Counted from the first letter of the stretch, positions 8,516 through 16,875 are shown. The stretch is DNA of 23,197 nt from JBHHZI01 sp046757965 (GCA_046757965.1 JBHHZI010000040.1:1-23197), one strand, 5' to 3'. Notes: generated from the sequence alone by a model not told the origin. Translations and numbers: made by a program.

Positions 8516-10044
8516 TCCTTCTCGGCGATCATGGCGCCAAGCACCCGCGCCGCGCCTTCCGGCTCGTTCGCGGTCAGATCGATCAGGCGCCGGCGCATCG
8601 ACTCGACATCATGCGGCACCAGGGCGGTGGCTCCCCCCCCGGCCCCTGCCGGGATGAGAGCGGCACGCACGGCGCGCTGGGCCGGGCGAATCACGAACAT
8701 CAGGATGATGAGGGCGACGATGACCAGCGCGGCATAGCGGGTCACCTCGATCCAGAATCGCCGGCCCGGACCCGGAGCGGAGGTCGGCAGAGCCTCCGGC
8801 GGGCCGGTATCGAACGGCACGTTCTCCACGGTCAGCACGTCGCCACGCTCCTCGTTGTACCCGACCGCCGCCTTGACGAGGGCGGTGATCTGGCGCATCT
8901 CCTCCTCCGTGCGCCTCCCCGCACCCTCGCCCGCCGCCCCATCCGCGGCAGCGGCAGACGATGGATTGTCGACGACCACGGCGACGGCAAGTCGCTTGAT
9001 CGCGCCCACCGGCTCCGTGATGTTGCGCACGGTCCGGTTGACCTCGTAGTTGACGGTCTTCTTGCTGCTCTCGTCGAGCGACCCGGCGCCTGTGCGGGGG
9101 GCTGACCCCGGCGGCAGGTTGGATGCCACGCCGGGCGCTCCGCCCGGGCGCGCACCCTGACGCTTCTCCTTGGTCTTCTGCTCCGACCGGACCACCGACC
9201 CCTCGGGATCGAAGATCTCCTCCGTGCGCTGCACGCGAGTGAAGTCCAGGGTGACATCCGCACGGGCCCGGACCCGGCCGGCACCGACGATGGGCTCGAG
9301 AATGCCGATCATCTTGGCCATGAGCTGGTGCTCGGTCTCGGCCTTGAGGCCGAGCTGGCTCGCCGTCAGGGCCGGCATGCTGCCGTCGCCCTCCCCGTCG
9401 GAGAGGACCCGGCCGGCCGTATCGACGATGCTCACCTTCTGTGGGGTCATGCCGTCCACGGCCGACGACACCAGGTGGGAGATGGCCGCCACCTCCTCCG
9501 CGCCGAGGCCCCGGCCACCGCGCAGTTCCACCACCACGGAGGCCTTGGCCGTGCGTTTCTCGTCGGCAAAGAGCGACTCCGACGGGACCGCCACGTGCAC
9601 GCGGGCCCGGGCGACGTCATCGAGCCGTTCGATGGTGCGCTCGAGTTCGCGCTCGAGGGCGCGGCGGTAGTTGACGTTCTGCACGAAATCGGACATGCCG
9701 AACGTGGAGTTGTCGAACATCTCGAAACCGGCCCCTCCCCCGCGCGGGAGACCGGCCCCCGACAGGGTCAGCCGAGCTTCGTCCACACGTGAGACCGGCA
9801 CCTCGATGGCCCTCCCTCCCGGCGATAGCCGGTAGGGAATGTTCTCCTCACGCAGGCGGGCGGCGATATCGGTTGCATCGCCGGGATCGAGGTCCGCGTA
9901 GACGATCTCGTAGTGCTCGTGACCGGCAATGCTCACGACACCCCAGATGAGGCCCATGGTGGTCAGGGCCGCCAGCACGATGCCGACCTTCTGGCCGACG
10001 GTGAGCCGCGCCACGATGTCCCGGATCTGCTGCCAGGCAGCCAT
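8512..10044 (-). CDS. fliF: Flagellar MS-ring protein FliF
   Basis: This 510-residue inner-membrane protein forms the MS ring on which the basal body and export gate are built. It has an N-terminal membrane helix (VGIVLAALTTMGLIWGVVSI) and ring-building motifs RBM1-2 (YADLDPGDATDIAARLREEN, then ARVHVAVPSESLF). A long Gly/Pro-rich segment around RPGGAPGVASNLPPG precedes the RBM3 beta-collar region (NYEVNRTVRNI). A second membrane helix (YAALVIVALIILMFVIRP) and a short cytoplasmic tail for FliG follow. The ATG shares one base with the fliE stop (TGATG), and the 3' end overlaps fliG by 4 bp. It is a typical family member. Confidence 0.97.
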   Translation of the reverse strand: MAAWQQIRDIVARLTVGQKVGIVLAALTTMGLIWGVVSIAGHEHYEIVYADLDPGDATDIAARLREENIPYRLSPGGRAIEVPVSRVDEARLTLSGAGLPRGGGAGFEMFDNSTFGMSDFVQNVNYRRALERELERTIERLDDVARARVHVAVPSESLFADEKRTAKASVVVELRGGRGLGAEEVAAISHLVSSAVDGMTPQKVSIVDTAGRVLSDGEGDGSMPALTASQLGLKAETEHQLMAKMIGILEPIVGAGRVRARADVTLDFTRVQRTEEIFDPEGSVVRSEQKTKEKRQGARPGGAPGVASNLPPGSAPRTGAGSLDESSKKTVNYEVNRTVRNITEPVGAIKRLAVAVVVDNPSSAAAADGAAGEGAGRRTEEEMRQITALVKAAVGYNEERGDVLTVENVPFDTGPPEALPTSAPGPGRRFWIEVTRYAALVIVALIILMFVIRPAQRAVRAALIPAGAGGGATALVPHDVESMRRRLIDLTANEPEGAARVLGAMIAEKE

Positions 10045-10340
10045 CAGACACTCATCCTCATGATCTCACGATAGGCATCGAGGAGGCGGTTGCGCACCTG
10101 CATCATGGTGCGGAACGACAGATCCGCCCGCTCCACGGCGATCATCACCTCGTGCAGCTCGACCTCCTCGCCGGAGGCAAATTTCTGCACGAGACCTGCG
10201 GCCTGCTTCTGCCCGTCACTGACGTCGGCCACCGCGCTGGACAGCAGGTCGGCAAAGCCTCCCGCTGACGTCCCGGTAGGTCGCGGGGCGATCTCACCGG
10301 TTACCGGCGGGAGAATGCTCGCGGGATCGATCTTCATCAT
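10044..10340 (-). CDS. fliE: Flagellar hook-basal body protein FliE
   Basis: This 98-residue rod component joins the MS ring to the proximal rod. The conserved C-terminal half is clear: FASGEEVELHEVMIAVERAD, followed by LSFRTMMQVRNRLLDAYREIMRMSV. The length is normal. Two adjacent ATG codons, 10340 and 10337, could start it. GGGGAG ends 3 nt before the first and 6 nt before the second, so 10337 may be used. It lies 10 bp after flgC and shares a base with fliF. Confidence 0.95.
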   Translation of the reverse strand: MMKIDPASILPPVTGEIAPRPTGTSAGGFADLLSSAVADVSDGQKQAAGLVQKFASGEEVELHEVMIAVERADLSFRTMMQVRNRLLDAYREIMRMSV

Positions 10341-10350
10341 GGTCTCCCCA

Positions 10351-10779
10351 TCACCGCAGCAGGTCGAGGGTCTGCCGGAACAGTGTGCGCACCGACCGGA
10401 TCACCGTCAGGTTGGCCTGATAGGAGCGCACCGAGGACATGAGGTCCGCCATCTCGGCGGACAGATTGATGTTGGGATACGACACGTAACCTCTCGCGTC
10501 TGCATCCGGGTGGCCGGGCTGATAGCGCAGCACCGGCGGCGCGTCGTCGAGCTCGACGGAGCTGACGTGAACGCCCGTGAGCTTGCGGGACAGGGCCTCG
10601 GAGAAACGGTCGGGGTCGCCGCCGGCAGCGGTGAACGTGACGATGCGGCGCCGGAACGGACCGCCGTCGGCGGTGCGGGTCGTCTCCGCGTTGGCCAGAT
10701 TCGCCGACACGACCTGCATGCGGATGCGCTGGGCGGTGAGGCCCGACGCGCCGATGTCCATGATCCTGAAGAGACTCAT
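10351..10779 (-). CDS. flgC: Flagellar basal-body rod protein FlgC
   Basis: This 142-residue proximal rod protein has the rod/hook N-terminal signature (MDIGASGLTAQRIRMQVVSA, then NLANAETTR). The C-terminal helix YPNINLSAEMADLMSSVRSY ends in TLDLLR, characteristic of FlgC. In between, RYQPGHPDADARGYVSYPN is the strongly conserved FlgC segment. ATG 10779 directly abuts the flgB TAG with no gap, and GGGAGG lies about 9 nt upstream. Confidence 0.96.
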   Translation of the reverse strand: MSLFRIMDIGASGLTAQRIRMQVVSANLANAETTRTADGGPFRRRIVTFTAAGGDPDRFSEALSRKLTGVHVSSVELDDAPPVLRYQPGHPDADARGYVSYPNINLSAEMADLMSSVRSYQANLTVIRSVRTLFRQTLDLLR

Positions 10780-11187
10780 CTATCCTTGCCTCCCGCCGCC
10801 GATCGCATACCGCAGCAGGGCGAACTCCCGCTGCAGAAGCGTGATGGCGGCCGCATACCGTCCGCTGGCATCGGCCAGGTGCAGCATCTCCCGGTCGATC
10901 GACACGTTGTTGCCGTCGTTGCGAACGGGCAACCCGGTCACCTCGTGCAGGGCGGCGGCGACCGGGGACGTCTCGCCTGCGAGGTGCGCCCCGTCGGTGC
11001 GTTGCACGGCACCGGCGTCCGACTGCAGGGCGGCGGCAAGGGCGCGACGGAAGTCGAGTTCCTGCGCCCGGTAACCGGGCGTGTCCACGTTGGCGATGTT
11101 CGCGGCAGCCGCCGCGTGTTGTTTGACGGTGACGTCCAGCAGCGCGCGCAGATAGCGCGGGCCAACGTCATCAAACAGGGCACTCAT
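10780..11187 (-). CDS. flgB: Flagellar basal-body rod protein FlgB
   Basis: This 135-residue proximal rod protein has the signature AAAANIANVDTPGYRAQELD near the N terminus and NNVSIDREMLHLADASGRYA toward the C terminus. The start is ATG 11187, with AGGAG 5 nt upstream. ATG 11190 is only 2 nt from that site, and a frame start at 11250 lies deep inside flrC. The gene overlaps the 3' end of flrC by 17 bp in another frame, so regulator and structural genes are almost certainly co-transcribed. Confidence 0.95.
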   Translation of the reverse strand: MSALFDDVGPRYLRALLDVTVKQHAAAAANIANVDTPGYRAQELDFRRALAAALQSDAGAVQRTDGAHLAGETSPVAAALHEVTGLPVRNDGNNVSIDREMLHLADASGRYAAAITLLQREFALLRYAIGGGRQG

Positions 11188-12613
11188 CATGTCTCCTCTG
11201 CCGCGCAGTGGGAGCGACTCCGCCTGACCGGGGCGAGTTCGCGTACTCACGCAGCTTGTTTCTCAGTGTCCGCACGCTGATGCCGAGAACAGCGGCGGTC
11301 CGGGTGCGATTGCCGCCCATCGCCTCCAGGGTCTTCTCGATGAGGAGCCGTTCGGCGTCGTCGATGGTCGTGCCGACCGACAGGGTGGCGGTCGGGCCGG
11401 AAGCGACGGGCCCCGTCCCCCGGTGGGTGGCGCAGAGCGTGAGGTCATCGAAATCGCTCGCGGTCAAGGTCCGGCGACCGCCGAGCACGGCAGCCCGCTG
11501 GAGAGCATTCTCCAGTTCGCGGACATTGCCGGGCCACGGGTGCGATTTCAGGCGGCGGACAGCCGCGGCATCGAGACCGGCGGCTCCATGCTGATGGGCG
11601 AAGTGGTGGGCCAGCAGGCCGATGTCCTCCCGCCGATCCCGCAGTGGCGGGATTCTCAGCGGCAGGACATTGAGGCGATAGAAGAGATCTTCCCGGAAGC
11701 GGCCGGCACCCACTTCTGCAGCCAGGTCCCTGTGGGTGGCCGCGATCACGCGCACGTCGACCGGCACGGGCCGTTCGGCTCCGACCGGGAACACGACCCG
11801 CTCCTGCAGGACGCGGAGCAGCTTCACCTGCAGTTCCGCGGGCATCTCTCCGACCTCATCCAGGAGCAGAGACCCTCCGGCGGCGATCTCGAACCACCCC
11901 TTCCGATCTCGCTCGGCTCCGGTGAACGCGCCGCGCACGTGGCCGAAGAGCTCCGATTCCAGGAGCTGCCCCGGCAGTGCCGCCACGTTCACGGCGACGA
12001 ACGACCGGTCGTGCCGGGGGCTCTTGCCATGGATGTAGCGGGCCAGCAGTTCCTTCCCGGTGCCCGATTCCGCCTCGATCAGGACCGTGGCATCCACGGA
12101 TGCCGCCCGGGCGGCGGTGGCCAGCAGTTGCCGCATGGCCGGGTCACGGGTCTGGATGGTCGCCGGCTGCGGGGCCGTGAGGGTACCGGCCGGCGTCGGC
12201 AGGTCCGCCGTCACGGCCGCCGGGACGTTTCTCGAGAGGACCTGTCGCGCGCGTCGTGCAAGTGCCGCGTCCAGAGACTGACGCAGAGCTTCCGGCGGAA
12301 ACGGTTTGAGCAGATAGTCGTCGGCCCCGTCGCGCACGAGCTGAACCGCCTGGGAAACGGTACCGAACGCGCTGACGACGATCACGGCCGTGCTGGCCGC
12401 CACGTCTCGCGCCCGCGCGAGAAACCCGGATCCGTCGAGGCGCGGCATGCGAACATCGGTGATCACCGCATCGAACTCGGCCCGGCCCAGACGCGCCAGA
12501 CCGTCGGCGCCGTCCACGGCCTCGTCCACCACATGGCCCGCCTTTTCCAGCACGCGCCGCATGGCCAGCCGCATCTGCGGTTCATCATCGATCACCAGAA
12601 CCTTCTTGGTCAC
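11171..12613 (-). CDS. flrC: Sigma-54-dependent flagellar response regulator, FlrC/FleR-like
   Basis: This 480-residue NtrC-type activator has three parts. A receiver domain spans about 3-120 with acidic pocket Asp9/Asp10 and phospho-acceptor Asp53 (ITDVRMPRLDG). An AAA+ domain follows, with Walker A-like AESGTGKE at 181-188, GAFTGA at 228-233 for contact with sigma-54, and LLLDEVGEM as Walker B. A Fis-type helix-turn-helix lies at 433-457 (TAAVLGISVRTLRNKLREY). The first Walker A glycine (normally GESGTGKE) is Ala181 here. GTG 12613 overlaps the flrB stop (GTGA), with AGGAGG 4 nt upstream. FlrC/FleR proteins activate mid-class basal body and hook genes in polar-flagellated bacteria; location beside its kinase and in front of flgB supports that role here. 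Confidence 0.92.
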   Translation of the reverse strand: MTKKVLVIDDEPQMRLAMRRVLEKAGHVVDEAVDGADGLARLGRAEFDAVITDVRMPRLDGSGFLARARDVAASTAVIVVSAFGTVSQAVQLVRDGADDYLLKPFPPEALRQSLDAALARRARQVLSRNVPAAVTADLPTPAGTLTAPQPATIQTRDPAMRQLLATAARAASVDATVLIEAESGTGKELLARYIHGKSPRHDRSFVAVNVAALPGQLLESELFGHVRGAFTGAERDRKGWFEIAAGGSLLLDEVGEMPAELQVKLLRVLQERVVFPVGAERPVPVDVRVIAATHRDLAAEVGAGRFREDLFYRLNVLPLRIPPLRDRREDIGLLAHHFAHQHGAAGLDAAAVRRLKSHPWPGNVRELENALQRAAVLGGRRTLTASDFDDLTLCATHRGTGPVASGPTATLSVGTTIDDAERLLIEKTLEAMGGNRTRTAAVLGISVRTLRNKLREYANSPRSGGVAPTARQRRHDECPV

Positions 12614-13836
12614 GCGTCCTCCTCGCAAGGGGCGGTCGCCGGCGGAAAAGTGAGAAGAAAGCGGCTGCCCCGGCCCGGTCGGCTGCGCACGGAGATCTGA
12701 CCACCGTGGTGCTCCACGAGCCGGTGCACCACGGCCAGTCCCAGTCCGGTCCCGTCGGACCGGCCGGTGTAGAACGGATCGAAGATCTTCTCCATCTCGT
12801 CGGGCCGCATGCCGCATCCGGTGTCGGTGACCGACAGGGCGACCACACCATGCGGGGCGAACACACGCACTCTGACCCGTCCGCCCGGCTCGCTGGCATC
12901 GATGGCGTTCTGGACCAGGTTGAGAATCACCTGCTGGAGGAGTTCGGGATCGGCACGGATGTCGGGTGCCGGGCGGGTCGAGACCGCCACGTCCACCCGG
13001 CGGGCCCTCGCAGGCGCCGCCACCAGACGCACCGCCTCCACCGCGACGGCACCGAGCCCGGTTTGCCGGCATGACGCGGGAAACGACCGTGCAAACGAGA
13101 GCATGTTGCCGACCACGGCGGCGATGGACCGCGTCCCGACCTGGATCATCTGGACCATCTCGAGGCGGGCGGGTTCGTCGGCCACCTCGTCGGCCAGCAG
13201 GCCCGCAAACAGCTCGACGCTCCCGAGCGGGTTCCGCACCTCGTGCGCCACCTCCGTCGCCATCCGTCCCATGGCCTCCAGGCGGCCGGCGCGCGCCTGT
13301 ATCCGGGCAAGTTGAAGTTGAGCACTGACGTCATCGATCAGAACGAGCAGGTCGTTACCGGTGCGCGATACCAGCACCTCGATCTGCTGCTCTCGCCCGC
13401 GCGGGCCGGCCAGGGACACGGACTCCCGACGACCGTGGTTGCCCGCCGCCGCGACCGCCGCCAGGCGCGCCACGGCTGCACCGAGAGCGCCTGGCAGGTG
13501 CCCCCGTCGTCGGGTCGCCGCCGGATGGTGCGCGCGGACGCGGCGTAGAAGGCGGCGCGCCACGCGATTGGCGAATCGAACCTCACCGTCCGCGGTCAGC
13601 ATCACGACGCCACACGACAGGTTGGCCAGCAGGTCCTTCAGCGTTTCCCGCGTGCGGCGGCTGCGATCCAGTTCTGCGGACAGGCGCCGATTCGCCCGGT
13701 GCAGGTCGGCGTCGAGCTTTTGCACCTTCCCGGTCAGGTCACGGTACGCCGCTTCCACGGCCACGGAGTGCCGGCTGAAATCGTCAAACGCACGGGACAG
13801 GTCGCCGGGTGCCGGCGCGAGAGTTTCACGATTCAT
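12610..13836 (-). CDS. flrB: Flagellar sensor histidine kinase, FlrB/FleS-like
   Basis: This 408-residue kinase has no membrane segment. An N-terminal coiled coil is followed by a PAS-like region at about 68-170 (LSCGVVMLTADGEVRFANRV). Next come the H-box EVAHEVRNPLG with His198, N-box LNLVQNAIDAS, G1 DTGCGM, F-box FDPFYTG and G2 GTGLGLAVVHRLVEHHGG. All catalytic boxes are intact. FlrB/FleS is a cytoplasmic kinase that phosphorylates FlrC/FleR, whose gene follows with a 4-bp overlap. ATG 13836 was chosen because GAGGGAG lies about 9 nt upstream. It overlaps the end of the TPR-like gene by 11 bp. A longer frame back to 13908 is unsupported. What signal it reads is not visible. Confidence 0.92.
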   Translation of the reverse strand: MNRETLAPAPGDLSRAFDDFSRHSVAVEAAYRDLTGKVQKLDADLHRANRRLSAELDRSRRTRETLKDLLANLSCGVVMLTADGEVRFANRVARRLLRRVRAHHPAATRRRGHLPGALGAAVARLAAVAAAGNHGRRESVSLAGPRGREQQIEVLVSRTGNDLLVLIDDVSAQLQLARIQARAGRLEAMGRMATEVAHEVRNPLGSVELFAGLLADEVADEPARLEMVQMIQVGTRSIAAVVGNMLSFARSFPASCRQTGLGAVAVEAVRLVAAPARARRVDVAVSTRPAPDIRADPELLQQVILNLVQNAIDASEPGGRVRVRVFAPHGVVALSVTDTGCGMRPDEMEKIFDPFYTGRSDGTGLGLAVVHRLVEHHGGQISVRSRPGRGSRFLLTFPPATAPCEEDA

Positions 13837-15484
13837 CGTGCGTCGCTCCCTCGCCGGAGACCCCATCCACCTCTTCCCCGGTGGTCGTCGTCCTCGTCTC
13901 GGCATCACGAGTTCCCGTCTCCGGCTCGACCGTCCGGCCGAGCAGGCCGGCGACCTGCCGGCGCAGAGCGGGCTCGCAACTCCTGACGTCGCGATCTGCC
14001 AGCAGCGATCGGGCCACGTCGGGGAGATCAGCCTCCTTCCGGGATGCCAGCGCCAGCTCGATGGCAGCGCACTGTCCGGCGACCGGCGACAGGAGAACCA
14101 GCAGCGCCTCCCGCCGCTGGCCGAGAGCCAGGAGCAGTTTCCCTCTCTCCAGCGCGGCCGCCTGCCGGTCCGGCACGTTGCGGGCCACGGCGAGCGCCTG
14201 GCCGGCGATGCGAGCGGCCTCCTCCAGGAGCCCGAGCTTCGAGAACGCCCGGCTGCTGGTCATCAGGCTTGCCGGTGTCAAGGTGGACGTCTGCCAGGTT
14301 CTCTCGGCAACCCGGTAGAGCAAGGCCGCGGATGCCGGCTCGTCGCGACTCATGAAGATGTCGATGTAGTGGGACAGCATGAGATGGAACCGGCGGGAGG
14401 CCAGCGCCGCCACGGCGCGATCGTCGCCCTCCATGTAGTGAGCGAGAATGCCGAACGCACGCAGCGGCTGATGATCGGAGAGCCAGGCGTCGATGAGGAG
14501 ATCGAGAGCCCGCGCTGCGACCTCCACGTCGCTCGACTGCACCGCCTGCCGGTACAGTTCCCGGGCCTGCGCGGGGCCATCGGCACCCTCGTTCTTCACG
14601 AGCGATGCGAGCAACAACCGCGCCTGATCTCCTTCGACCGCCCAGCCGGACTCGAGGATCAGATTGTTCAGGATCTCCCGGGCGTGGGCCCAGTCTCCGG
14701 CACGCGCCGTGAGACGGGCCCGGCGGAGCTGAGTCTTCGCGTTCTCCGGTGAATCCGGGTAGAGGACGATCGACTGGCGCATGAAGTGAAGGGCGTCCTT
14801 CAACTGTCCGTGCGCCTCGGCCAGAGAACTTCTCACCATCAGCACATCGCGCCGCAAGCTGAACGGCGAGCGCGGGTCGGAGGTCAGCGCCGTGATCTCC
14901 TCGGTCGCTCCGTCCAGATCTCCTGCCGCCAGCCGGGCGCGCGCGAGCCGCACGCGCACACCGGTGGCGATGTCCGGGGCGGGATCGGTGTTCAGGAAGG
15001 TGCGATAGGCGCGCTCCGCATCATCCGCGTTGCCGTGTACCCGGGACAGATCGCCGATGGCCAGCCAGATCTCCGGGCCGCCGGTCCAGGCCGCCGGACC
15101 CGATGTCGGATCGAGCCGGCTCAGGGCGGACTCGTCGCCGCGACAGGCGGCCTGATAGAAGAGCAACCAGAGTTCCTCGCCGGCGGCGAGACGTTTTCTG
15201 GCGCGCCGCGCCTCACCCTCGAGTTCGGCGGCGGCATCGTCCGTCCCGGGACGGCAGGGTGTGTCGGTCGCCGCCAGGGACGCGATGGCCGCAGTGGCGG
15301 CGCGGCGGCGCAGGGGGGACGTGCCCGCGTGGTTCATCGCATCCAGATGAATCGCCGCCGCCTCGCTCCACTGACCGTGACGTTCACGGTCCGCGGCCTT
15401 CTCGGCGAGGTCCGGCCCGACGGCCGGAGCATGCCCGAGAGCACTGGCAAGCATGAGCATCGATGTGATGGCGCGTCGGCGCAC
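13826..15484 (-). CDS. Exported helical-repeat (TPR-like) protein opening the flagellar operon
   Basis: I do not recognise a named family. The 552-residue product begins VRRRAITSMLMLASALGHAP, a basic stretch plus hydrophobic core that looks like a Sec signal peptide, with possible cleavage after APA at residue 21. The rest is Ala/Leu-rich paired helices in TPR style, for example GNADDAERAYRTFLNTDPAP, LARARLAAGDLDGATEEITA and FSKLGLLEEAARIAGQALAV. The Asp/Glu/Thr-rich tail is probably disordered. The mature part holds four cysteines, which could form disulfides. GTG 15484 was chosen because AAGGAGG lies about 4 nt upstream and a sigma-54 promoter lies just beyond it. The 3' end overlaps flrB by 11 bp. 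A periplasmic assembly or sensing scaffold is plausible but unproven. Confidence 0.8.
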   Translation of the reverse strand: MRRRAITSMLMLASALGHAPAVGPDLAEKAADRERHGQWSEAAAIHLDAMNHAGTSPLRRRAATAAIASLAATDTPCRPGTDDAAAELEGEARRARKRLAAGEELWLLFYQAACRGDESALSRLDPTSGPAAWTGGPEIWLAIGDLSRVHGNADDAERAYRTFLNTDPAPDIATGVRVRLARARLAAGDLDGATEEITALTSDPRSPFSLRRDVLMVRSSLAEAHGQLKDALHFMRQSIVLYPDSPENAKTQLRRARLTARAGDWAHAREILNNLILESGWAVEGDQARLLLASLVKNEGADGPAQARELYRQAVQSSDVEVAARALDLLIDAWLSDHQPLRAFGILAHYMEGDDRAVAALASRRFHLMLSHYIDIFMSRDEPASAALLYRVAERTWQTSTLTPASLMTSSRAFSKLGLLEEAARIAGQALAVARNVPDRQAAALERGKLLLALGQRREALLVLLSPVAGQCAAIELALASRKEADLPDVARSLLADRDVRSCEPALRRQVAGLLGRTVEPETGTRDAETRTTTTGEEVDGVSGEGATHDES

Positions 15485-15885
15485 GGACCCTCCTTGTCGG
15501 CAGCAGCCTGCTGCAAGCCACGTGCCGGTCACGAGCGGAGGGCCTCTCACCGAAGGAAAGTGCTTGTTTGCTGGATGTTACCGGGAATCAGGCGCCGAGG
15601 GAGAGACTCGATCCCGGAGGCGACGGCCGGAGGGCGTCAAGATCTCGACGGCACGACGCGGCGATCTTGCCGCCGGAGCATGCCGAGATCAGAGGGGACG
15701 ACCTCCCGGATAGACCTGATACTTTGGTAAAAACACTTACGTAAATCATCTCATTTCAAACCAGAGACTTTACGGATGCCCGACGGCCGTACCGACTTAC
15801 ATTTTTCTTCGGATGAAGCGAGGGGCCGGGTCGGTGCAGAACGTCCCGGCCGCCAGAACTCGACTCATGTGGAGACCGACTGCCC
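15485..15885. promoter_or_regulatory. Divergent control region between the flagellar operon and the FleQ-like activator
   Basis: This 401-bp stretch has no credible gene. Besides the sigma-54 promoter at 15512-15527 it contains two features. One is a spaced inverted repeat, GATCTCG at 15641-15647 with CGAGATC at 15684-15690. The other is an AT-rich island at about 15718-15800, in otherwise GC-rich DNA, that includes the palindrome TTACGTAA (15737-15744). The island lies 85-170 bp upstream of the activator start, where its own promoter and any upstream activator sites for the operon would be expected. I could not find convincing -35/-10 boxes. Confidence 0.55.
15512..15527 (-). promoter_or_regulatory. 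Sigma-54 (-24/-12) promoter of the TPR-flrBC-flgBC-fli operon
   Basis: Read on the minus strand, the site is CGGCACG-TGGC-TTGCA against the consensus TGGCACG-N4-TTGCW. Only the first base differs, and the required GG-N10-GC spacing is exact. Transcription should begin near 15501, giving a leader of about 17 nt that contains the AAGGAGG ribosome site of the GTG 15484 start. It faces the long flagellar operon and lies 360 bp from the divergent sigma-54 activator gene, its likely regulator. Confidence 0.85.
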
Positions 15886-16875
15886 GTGTCCCAGGCCGGA
15901 GAAGACCTCGTTCCATCTGCCGGGCGGCTCGAGAGTGCCAGTCCGGCCATGCAGGAACTCCTCCGGGCCCTGAGGCGTGTCGCCCCGGTCGACACCAGCG
16001 TCCTCATCTATGGAGAAAGCGGGGCGGGCAAGGAAGTCGCCGCCCGACTGCTGCACGATGCGCACCCCAGGCGGCGCTCGGGACCGTGGGTGACGGTGCA
16101 TTGCGGCGCCCTCTCCGCCGGCCTCATCGAGAGTGAACTGTTCGGCCACGTGAAGGGGGCGTTCACGGGAGCCGACCGCGATCACGCCGGCTGCTTCGAG
16201 AGGGCCAGCGGAGGCACCCTGTTTCTCGACGAGATCGGCACCATGTCCATCGAGCATCAGGTCCGCCTCCTGCGCGTCCTGCAGGATCGCAGCGTCACCC
16301 GGGTCGGTGGGAGTCGTGCGCTGCCGGTCGATGTCCGTGTGGTTGCCGCCACCAACGAGGACCTGAGGTCGCGGGTGGATGACGGCACTTTCCGTCGCGA
16401 TCTGTACTTCAGGCTGGCGGTGTTTCCGTTGCATCTTCCTCCCCTGCGCGACCGCCGGGAGGACATCGACTCGCTGGCGAGTCACTTCCTGTCCAGCGTC
16501 TGTCGCCGGCTGTCGCTGCCTTCGCTGCGCCTCGACTCATCGACGCGCGCGACGCTGCGTGCCCACGCCTGGCCCGGCAACGTGCGGGAGTTACAGAACG
16601 TCATGGAATACGCGGCCCTCATGGCCTCGGACACCGGCGTCGTGATGCCCCTCCATCTCCCGCCGGACCTCCACGCGGCCGGTGCAACGATCCACGAGAC
16701 CGGCTCCGGTTTCCTGCCCGACACAGGACTGGATCTGCGCGAGGCGGTCACCCATCTCGAGCGATCCTTGATTCTCGAGAGCCTCAGGAGAAGTGACGGC
16801 AACAAGGCGCGCGCCGCGGAGCTACTCGGCCTGAAGCGCACGACCCTGGTGGAGAAGCTCAAGCGGTTTGGCTGA
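15886..16875 (+). CDS. FleQ/FlrA-like sigma-54 activator lacking an N-terminal sensory domain
   Basis: This 329-residue protein is only an AAA+ domain plus a DNA-binding domain. Visible motifs are Walker A GESGAGKE (43-50), GAFTGA (91-96), LFLDEIGTM (Walker B) and PWNVREL-type APWGN-related HAWPGNVRELQNVMEYAAL. The C-terminal helix-turn-helix is at 306-329 (AAELLGLKRTTLVEKLKRFG). The RTTLVEK ending and the preceding GLDLREAVTHLERSLI are characteristic of FleQ/FlrA, the master activators of polar flagella. Those proteins carry an extra N-terminal receiver-like domain of roughly 120 residues, which is missing here. An in-frame stop at 15814-15816 and no ATG before GTG 15886 limit any extension. 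The ribosome site is weak (GGAG, 11 nt away). It is the only plus-strand gene and diverges from the operon it probably controls. Confidence 0.88.
   Translation: MSQAGEDLVPSAGRLESASPAMQELLRALRRVAPVDTSVLIYGESGAGKEVAARLLHDAHPRRRSGPWVTVHCGALSAGLIESELFGHVKGAFTGADRDHAGCFERASGGTLFLDEIGTMSIEHQVRLLRVLQDRSVTRVGGSRALPVDVRVVAATNEDLRSRVDDGTFRRDLYFRLAVFPLHLPPLRDRREDIDSLASHFLSSVCRRLSLPSLRLDSSTRATLRAHAWPGNVRELQNVMEYAALMASDTGVVMPLHLPPDLHAAGATIHETGSGFLPDTGLDLREAVTHLERSLILESLRRSDGNKARAAELLGLKRTTLVEKLKRFG

Noticed and set aside
11171..13072. A longer flrC frame starting at 13072 instead of 12613
   Set aside because: The upstream part lies in another frame of flrB's coding sequence. GTG 12613 has AGGAGG and begins exactly at a receiver domain.
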